39,223 nucleotides of DNA from [Clostridium] symbiosum (GTDB lineage Bacteria > Bacillota > Clostridia > Lachnospirales > Lachnospiraceae): NCBI GenBank assembly GCA_021769625.1, contig JAETSN010000040.1:1-39223 (forward strand). The letters are read 5' to 3'. The position numbers and the translations under genes were made by a program. This document shows, one piece after another, positions 34,556 to 39,223 of the stretch (position 1 is its first letter; the number at the start of each line of letters is the position of its first letter). Below the pieces are notes generated by a model. That model saw only the letters and a program-made list of their open reading frames with translations. It did not search any database and was not told the DNA's origin.

Positions 34556-34703
34556 AGATGCCTTCCGGCTTGATGTGGTCAAAAGATAACCACTTAAATG
34601 AATTTAAAGAATATACTTATGAAAATATCTGCTTTTATCTGACTATAACATGAACGCGCACTTCTTTCAAGTATATCTTCATTTTTTTAGAATAGTAAAA
34701 TAA

Positions 34704-34736
34704 GAACGCTTTCAATCCTTATCCCTGAAAGCGTTC
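34704..34736 (-). terminator. Terminator after the 194-aa lipoprotein gene
   Basis: GAACGCTTTC / GAAAGCGTTC 10-bp stem followed on the minus strand by TTATTTT, 28 bp after the stop. Confidence 0.88.
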
Positions 34737-34764
34737 TCTGCCCGAAACTTTTCTATCATCGGTT

Positions 34765-35349
34765 TTACTCTGATATTATTTTCAGATCCTTTAGTATTTG
34801 GTCCGTATCACTGCAATTCATTATGTAAAAATAATAAGTCCCGGCTTCCTCAATCTCTATTGACTGCACCTCTTCCGTTTCCGTTATCTCCACCTCAGAG
34901 ATAATATCTCCATTCAATGCCACACCCCCGCGAAGGCGCAGCTCTGTATTATCGGAAACAGACTGCAGGGAAAAGCTTACGGTGCTACCTCTCTCCAATT
35001 CCCATCCTTCTGTATCCTCGTGCATAAATACCTCCGCCGTCCGCCCATACAGCGCGATCTGGGTTAGTTCCACCATTCCTCCATCCTCAATATAAGGGCA
35101 GTCGAACAGTGTCGCTACCGCATATTCCTCCTTCAGCTTATCGGCGCTTTCCCTATTTAATGCCATACTTCTGAATTCTTCCACAAAAGGCTTCTCCGGG
35201 ATCGTATCAGCCGTGATGATCCTGTTTTCGTCCGTCTGTGATTCCGCGATTTCAAGCGTATTCGGGACTTCATCATTCTTTCCGCATGCGCTTGATAGAC
35301 ATAATATAATGCAGATGGCTGCGAGTGATTTTTTCAGATTATGCTCCAT
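34765..35349 (-). CDS. Putative lipoprotein (194 aa)
   Basis: Not assigned to a family. A type II signal peptide with lipobox LSSAC (Cys22) is followed by a polar linker and a beta-rich domain. The C-terminal part (IEIEEAGTYYFYIMNCSDT) resembles pre-peptidase or carbohydrate-binding-like beta sandwiches that respond as 'tension' modules, but this is only an impression. The start is ATG at 35349, overlapping the end of the upstream secreted-protein gene by 11 bases, so translation is probably coupled. A terminator follows. It is the last gene of the secreted/lipoprotein group downstream of agrBD. Confidence 0.75.
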   Translation of the reverse strand: MEHNLKKSLAAICIILCLSSACGKNDEVPNTLEIAESQTDENRIITADTIPEKPFVEEFRSMALNRESADKLKEEYAVATLFDCPYIEDGGMVELTQIALYGRTAEVFMHEDTEGWELERGSTVSFSLQSVSDNTELRLRGGVALNGDIISEVEITETEEVQSIEIEEAGTYYFYIMNCSDTDQILKDLKIISE

Positions 35350-35782
35350 TGAATGACGCTCCTGTCAAAGTGATCGTATAAGAGGACTTATTCCATACCC
35401 TATATCTTCCTCTCCCGGCACCCGGTGAAATATAAGTAGTAGAAAATCCTCCCACCGGCGCATTGGGGCTATAAGTATATACCGGGACACATATTGCATT
35501 TGTCAGCTCGACGCTCAGGTAAGCGTTAGGCGTCACACTGCATGTCATAGTATTACGCCCTTCCACCACATTTACATCCCACTCTGCACCATGCCCCGCA
35601 GGAACTGTTGGATTGCCTATTGAAATCCTCGGCTCCGAAACTACATTTCCGTCCGCATCAATGATCCTGTATGTCTGCCCCCTTAAATTATTATCATCAT
35701 ACTCCTTTTCCTGTGCACAGACAGACGCAACTGTGCCAAAACTCAACACTAATACCAAAATAAAACTTACTATTTTTTTCAT
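35339..35782 (-). CDS. Putative secreted protein (147 aa)
   Basis: Not assigned to a family. A cleavable signal peptide is clear: MKKIVSF start, hydrophobic core, likely cleavage after VCA (residue 23). The mature part is a small beta-rich domain with VPAGHGAEWDVNVVEGRNTM and a C-terminus RYRVWNKSSYTITLTGASF, rich in Tyr, Thr and Ser. The start is ATG at 35782, with GGAGG eight bases upstream; an earlier ATG at 35797 is part of that Shine-Dalgarno region. It overlaps the lipoprotein gene downstream by 11 bp. The two products may act together at the cell surface. Confidence 0.78.
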   Translation of the reverse strand: MKKIVSFILVLVLSFGTVASVCAQEKEYDDNNLRGQTYRIIDADGNVVSEPRISIGNPTVPAGHGAEWDVNVVEGRNTMTCSVTPNAYLSVELTNAICVPVYTYSPNAPVGGFSTTYISPGAGRGRYRVWNKSSYTITLTGASFNGA

Positions 35783-35849
35783 TCTCATATCCTCCATTCC
35801 TTTCCTTCGGTTATCTTACACTCGTGAAATCAGATTCATTCACTCTTTT

Positions 35850-36815
35850 TCATCCGCATACCTTTATAGTAAATCTCGGCATATCGCGGAGTGGTAAACT
35901 TTCCGGGGCTGACTCCGAAAACGGGTCTTTTATGACCCAGCCTGTCAGGTCATACAACCCTTCTTCTTCCGGCGCGGTAATTTCCAATATACCATTAAAA
36001 ATTTTCCCATCACTGACTTTACATTTAATAAAACTCTGGGAATTGATCTGTATCTGTTCCATTCCCAATGACAGAAGAACCAAAACCTCCTGACAATCAT
36101 CAAACCCGCCTACATGATAGGAAAGTTTTATTTCCTCTCCCGGCTTAACCTCCAACAGCCTCGGCGGCGATTTTCTTTTAAATTCTTCCAGATCTGTATT
36201 TATGATCAGCCCGCTGTACATATCCTCGTACAGTTCCCTTGCTTCTTCCTGATCATATAACTTATCTGTCAGCAGTTCATTTTCTTCATCAAATACCAGT
36301 ATCATATCATATGCCAGAGAATGCGAATCAATAGTCACTTCATCCTCGGAATTCACTTCATTTTTGTCTGCATACGCAGTCATAACACTAGTTATTTTAT
36401 GATTAACGCTTTCATCGATCTTATCGCAGAAGTGAAAACAGAACTCCTCGGAAAAATGCTTATCCGCATCGACAATATATGTAAAGAATTCCTGTCCATC
36501 GACCAGTATCGGAACCTGAATGTAATCGACAAAAATCTGGACTGCCATTTTTCTTTCCATTCCGGCATTCTCTATCATAAAATACAGATCATCCGAACCA
36601 TTCTCCAATTTAATGATCCCATTGCGCGGTTCATCTTTTGACTTTTCTGAATAGACATCAAAATAGTATCCGTATTCGTTTTCCGCATATAGATGCTCCA
36701 TTCCTTCCATTTTTTCTCCGGAAAATTCTGCTGTGAGTTCTTCCGTTTTGCCACAGCTGCACAAAAGTACCAATATAAGAACCGCAACTATAAAAACATT
36801 TACTCCTTTTTTCAC
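35850..36815 (-). CDS. Putative lipoprotein (321 aa)
   Basis: Not assigned to a family. The lipobox is LLCSC (Cys21) after a typical signal peptide. The mature protein is acidic and predicted mostly beta, with PPRLLEVKPGEEIKLSYHVG and a C-terminal EEGLYDLTGWVIK that resembles immunoglobulin-like extracellular domains. The start is GTG at 36815, with GGGAG six bases upstream. The secreted 147-aa gene begins 67 bp downstream on the same strand, so the three genes 36815-34765 likely form one transcript. The region is lower in GC than the core genome. Confidence 0.75.
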   Translation of the reverse strand: MKKGVNVFIVAVLILVLLCSCGKTEELTAEFSGEKMEGMEHLYAENEYGYYFDVYSEKSKDEPRNGIIKLENGSDDLYFMIENAGMERKMAVQIFVDYIQVPILVDGQEFFTYIVDADKHFSEEFCFHFCDKIDESVNHKITSVMTAYADKNEVNSEDEVTIDSHSLAYDMILVFDEENELLTDKLYDQEEARELYEDMYSGLIINTDLEEFKRKSPPRLLEVKPGEEIKLSYHVGGFDDCQEVLVLLSLGMEQIQINSQSFIKCKVSDGKIFNGILEITAPEEEGLYDLTGWVIKDPFSESAPESLPLRDMPRFTIKVCG

Positions 36816-36848
36816 TTCTTTCTCCCTTCATGTATATCAAGGCAGGGA

Positions 36849-36878
36849 GTTATCCCTGATTCAAAAATCAGAGATAAC
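36849..36878 (-). terminator. Hairpin after the 162-aa secreted protein gene
   Basis: GTTATC-t-CTGATT pairs with AATCAG-g-GATAAC around a short loop, 12 bp after the stop on the minus strand. There is no long T run. Confidence 0.6.
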
Positions 36879-36890
36879 CCCACATCAGTA

Positions 36891-37379
36891 TTATGATATT
36901 TTTTTATACGTGTCGCATGTTTGAGTTCCTGAACTGCTTGTATCTTTTATTTTATGTTCTCCCCTGAATTGACATTTCATTGTAGGAGAACGTAAGTCTC
37001 CGGTAGATACCGAGCTTGACGAATATATCTCTTTTTCTGTCTCATAATGAATACTATCGTCATCAATCAATACTGTACGGGCATACAGATAATATGCTGT
37101 CCCACTGTATGTCCGGGTTTCCGCATGACCATACGGGTTTTGATTTTTTTCATTCGTAACATGTATCACCCCCTCTCCCCATGATGCTCTTGAATATCCG
37201 TCTGTAGTCATTTGTACGTCAGCCTCATAGTATGCTTCATCTGCCTGAAGTTCTGATATCACATCTTCTACATTGCCATATACCACATCTTCTTCTGCCG
37301 CCATCACCGGAACTGGCATTGCCATTACTGCCGCCATTAATAATGCGCTAATCCTGATCTTTAAATTTTTTCTTTTCAT
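36891..37379 (-). CDS. Putative secreted protein (162 aa)
   Basis: Not assigned to a family. It has a cleavable signal peptide (MKRKNLKIRISALLMAAVMA, likely cleavage near VMA-AEED, about 27). The mature part is about 135 aa, polar, with many Ser, Thr and Tyr, a SRASWGEGVIHVTN segment and a late Cys pair (Cys138 area and near the end). This resembles the lactococcin-972-like or other small secreted families only superficially. The start is ATG at 37379, with AAAGGA nine bases upstream. A terminator upstream (after agrB) and a hairpin downstream suggest a separate transcript, possibly under the neighbouring regulators. Confidence 0.72.
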   Translation of the reverse strand: MKRKNLKIRISALLMAAVMAMPVPVMAAEEDVVYGNVEDVISELQADEAYYEADVQMTTDGYSRASWGEGVIHVTNEKNQNPYGHAETRTYSGTAYYLYARTVLIDDDSIHYETEKEIYSSSSVSTGDLRSPTMKCQFRGEHKIKDTSSSGTQTCDTYKKIS

Positions 37380-37532
37380 CTTTCATTTTCCTTTCGTTTC
37401 TTTCTATAATATAAACTTGTGAAATCAATGATTAGCTTCATTATCCACCTTTTTCTTTCCATTTCAACCCCATTTGCGCCAAACAACATTTTTCATACAT
37501 TTTTGGTCATTTTTATAATCTTCCATGCACAT

Positions 37533-37579
37533 AAAAGAAAAGAACCCCGAAATCAGATTCCGTTGCTCTTTTCTTTTTT
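37533..37579 (-). terminator. Terminator after agrB
   Basis: AAAAGAAAAGA pairs with TCTTTTCTTTT over 11 bp with a 23-nt loop, and ends in T-rich sequence on the minus strand. Confidence 0.7.
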
Positions 37580-37607
37580 CAATCACGCATATTCCCTGTC
37601 AGCTTTG

Positions 37608-38189
37608 TTATCGCCGCATTTTGACGAACGTTCTCTTTAATACAACCGGTAGCTGCATTCCCGCCGATAAGATAATGCCCGTAAAAATCGAAACAGCATA
37701 AACAGGCAGCTCCTTCATATAAAACAATGCACCTGCTGACAGAAATACTGCCGTAAGCACCGCTGTGATTTTTTTATAGCAGATTTTTTCGTCAGGGTTC
37801 AGTATCCTGTTTTCATGGTCCAGCGGACTGCATATGACCAGGCTGACTCCCGCCAGCATCGTGACTGCCATCAGTTTCAGGTCACATGCAGCCACAAGGG
37901 AAAACAAAATGCACAAAAGCAGCAGCAGACTCGAACACACCAGACATATCCGCAAGTTCTTTGCATGGTATCCCCCGCAAAACTTGCGGAGCGCCATAAA
38001 CGGAATAACGATCAGGATACTTTGTTTTACGCATCCCAGACATACCCCGAACAACCCTGCCAATAACAGCGGAGATACAGATAACAGCAAACTGTACACT
38101 GCATAACTATATAATTCCTGATCCTCTTCTCTCACTGCGCCGCATGCTGCCAGCCAGCGTGCTACAGCCTCTGTACTCTTTTCTATCAT
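37608..38189 (-). CDS. agrB: AgrB-type autoinducer-processing membrane protease
   Basis: Cuts and cyclises the AgrD propeptide into a thiolactone signal at the membrane. At 193 aa it is typical in length, with about five to six hydrophobic segments. The catalytic pair is visible: His75 in RKFCGGYHAKN and Cys82 seven residues later, the same spacing as His77/Cys84 of S. aureus AgrB. The start is ATG at 38189, overlapping the agrD stop as ATGA. A terminator follows. No agrC or agrA lies in the window, so sensing must be elsewhere, or by the divergent XRE protein. Confidence 0.93.
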   Translation of the reverse strand: MIEKSTEAVARWLAACGAVREEDQELYSYAVYSLLLSVSPLLLAGLFGVCLGCVKQSILIVIPFMALRKFCGGYHAKNLRICLVCSSLLLLLCILFSLVAACDLKLMAVTMLAGVSLVICSPLDHENRILNPDEKICYKKITAVLTAVFLSAGALFYMKELPVYAVSIFTGIILSAGMQLPVVLKRTFVKMRR

Positions 38190-38335
38190 TTCGTTCTCCT
38201 GTATCTTGCCAGTTCTTTTGGTGCTTTAAGCTGGTAGCATATAATACATGAGGCTGAATTTGCATCCGCTTTCAGGAATGTATTCAGCGCAGATGCCGCC
38301 CCTTTTGCAACCAGTTTTGAAACTTTTCCTTTCAT
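38186..38335 (-). CDS. agrD: AgrD-type cyclic autoinducer propeptide
   Basis: A 49-aa propeptide: an amphipathic leader MKGKVSKLVAKGAASALNTF, then DANSASC-IICY, then the acidic or charged tail QLKAPKELARYRRTK. The family's PKEL motif is present. By analogy with S. aureus, the ring would run from Cys30 to Tyr34 (C-I-I-C-Y), which is unusual in having a second cysteine (Cys33) inside the ring. The start is ATG at 38335, with GGAGGAG eight bases upstream. Its stop overlaps the agrB start. Confidence 0.9.
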   Translation of the reverse strand: MKGKVSKLVAKGAASALNTFLKADANSASCIICYQLKAPKELARYRRTK

Positions 38336-38390
38336 CCTGCTGACTCCTCCTCTCCTCAAAATTCATCATTGATTTTCACAGCTATAAAAT

Positions 38391-38550
38391 AACAGAGTAT
38401 TCAATCAAAATCCATAGCTTTCGCATAAAAAGCAGTTTTTCCACCATTTTTTGACAAAATAAGTACCTTTTTACTTCCAAAATCACTGTATAACAGAATT
38501 TTATATGTAAAAAATTATATGCATTACATATATAACAGAACTATTCTGTT
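38391..38550. promoter_or_regulatory. Divergent agrD/XRE control region with AACAGAA motifs
   Basis: AACAGAA-cta-TTCTGTT at 38534-38550 is a perfect 7-bp inverted repeat. Single copies recur at 38492 (AACAGAA) and 38391 (AACAGAG). These are candidate operators for the adjacent XRE protein. A possible agrD promoter on the minus strand is TTGATT, 16 bp, TATAGC. The rest of the 274-bp gap is AT-rich with nothing else recognised. Confidence 0.5.
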
Positions 38551-38609
38551 TTGCATGCTTTGTTTAAAAGTTCCGAACTGTTACTATAAGTAAAGAAGGA
38601 GATGCGCAG

Positions 38610-38978
38610 ATGAACTTTGAAAGCCACGACATGGGAAAGCGAATAAAAATACGCCGCAAAGAACTAAAGATAAAGCAGGCTGATCTGGCGGAAAAACTTG
38701 GTATATCCAATAATCACATGTCTTCCATTGAAAATGGTAAGCAAAAACCAAGTCTGGATATTTTTATCGGCATCTGCATCCAACTCAATGTCTCTCCCGA
38801 TTTCCTTCTGTTAGGAACGATGCGCGGCTATCATGTTCCGCAGGATATTTCTGAAAAACTGCGCCTGTGCAGCCGGTCTGATGTTGAACTTGTGGGAGAT
38901 TTTATCGATCTATTAATAAACAGAAATCATGACACTCAGAAAAAAGACGGTTATATTGACCCGCCAGCCGTTTTCTGA
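38610..38978 (+). CDS. XRE-family (Cro/CI-type) transcriptional regulator
   Basis: A 122-aa protein. The helix-turn-helix covers about residues 10-65 (KRIKIRRKELKIKQADLAEK, LGISNNHMSSIENGKQKPS). The short C-terminal part (about 75-122) could mediate dimerisation or ligand binding. The start is ATG at 38610, with AAGGAG eight bases upstream. Its divergence from agrDB across a shared control region suggests that it regulates the autoinducer genes, and possibly itself. Confidence 0.9.
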   Translation: MNFESHDMGKRIKIRRKELKIKQADLAEKLGISNNHMSSIENGKQKPSLDIFIGICIQLNVSPDFLLLGTMRGYHVPQDISEKLRLCSRSDVELVGDFIDLLINRNHDTQKKDGYIDPPAVF

Positions 38979-39011
38979 TTGCTGTATATCCTCATGTTTA
39001 TCAGAAAACGG
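38968..39011 (+). terminator. Inverted repeat at the end of the XRE gene
   Basis: CCGTTTTCTGAT pairs with ATCAGAAAACGG over 12 bp with a 20-nt loop, spanning the stop codon. There is no T run. It may protect or end the transcript. Confidence 0.5.
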
Positions 39012-39140
39012 TATTCTGGCAGATGCTTTCCAACCTGAAAAATAACCAAATAAAGCAAAAAAATGTCTTTTCATACAAATCCCTTTGCAATTCCATATGC
39101 CCCGATATATAATCTCGTCTTTGACAGTTTCCAGATATAT

Positions 39141-39182
39141 AAATCGCTACAGTCCTTATAAATACTGGGCTGCAGCGATTTT
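39141..39182. terminator. Hairpin near the right edge
   Basis: AAATCGCT-a-CAG pairs with CTG-c-AGCGATTT, followed by TTGG on the plus strand. It may be a terminator for a gene beyond the window or for the XRE gene. Otherwise 39012-39223 shows nothing recognisable. Confidence 0.45.
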
Positions 39183-39223
39183 GGCTGTTTCATGATATAT
39201 AGTATTTTATTTTCTCCCTTTAC

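Overview
The window reads as chromosomal sequence from a Clostridia-class Firmicute, most likely Lachnospiraceae. The signs are the gene order rho-rpmE-DUF1385-prmC-prfA, several families typical of that group (DUF4364, DUF4250, an agrBD pair, an Rpn-type nuclease), Gram-positive AddAB in place of RecBCD, a CIRCE-like site before clpB, and strong AGGAGG-type ribosome binding sites. GC is near 50% in the core and clearly lower in parts of 11.9-14.5 kb and 34.5-39 kb. The genus cannot be fixed from this sequence. Most genes lie on the minus strand.

Layout. 1-5.5 kb: translation and transcription housekeeping on the minus strand (rho, rpmE, a DUF1385 membrane protein, prmC, and prfA cut by the window edge). 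5.8-7.5 kb: malic enzyme and a DUF4364 protein on the plus strand. 7.7-11.7 kb: rarA, a membrane-fused spermidine-synthase-like protein and an unknown protein. 11.8-14.5 kb: tRNA-Val(CAC), then a low-GC accessory patch with an MNT/HEPN toxin-antitoxin pair in which both genes are broken, a fragment of a second polysaccharide deacetylase gene, and an AAA/DUF4143 ATPase. 14.6-26.5 kb: polysaccharide deacetylase, a small DUF4250 gene, clpB with a promoter/CIRCE-like overlap, and addBA preceded by an acidic membrane-anchored protein. 27.3-32.7 kb: a TetR regulator converging on an ABC ATPase / FtsX permease / adaptor operon whose promoter carries a palindrome. 32.8-34.5 kb: Mn-type superoxide dismutase and an Rpn-family nuclease. 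34.7-39 kb: two lipoproteins, two secreted proteins, an agrB-agrD quorum-sensing pair and a divergent XRE regulator.

The most striking structure is a family of five intergenic elements (about 134-189 bp) at 3.8, 7.6, 9.1, 27.2 and 29.5 kb. Each has a related core that folds into an inner hairpin, enclosed by 22-24 bp inverted arms. The arm sequence differs from copy to copy, yet four pairs match perfectly or nearly so, and in four copies the arms are bracketed by the same short end motifs. The inner stem shows compensatory base changes. No transposase is present, and the copies sit in convergent, divergent, tandem and intra-operon gaps, so they are not simple terminators. I do not recognise the family. 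A second, smaller repeat family has copies at 1.8 and 10.9 kb.

A second system worth attention is the agrBD / XRE / secreted-protein cluster at the right end. It has no agrC or agrA in view, and it has a palindromic operator candidate in the divergent promoter region.
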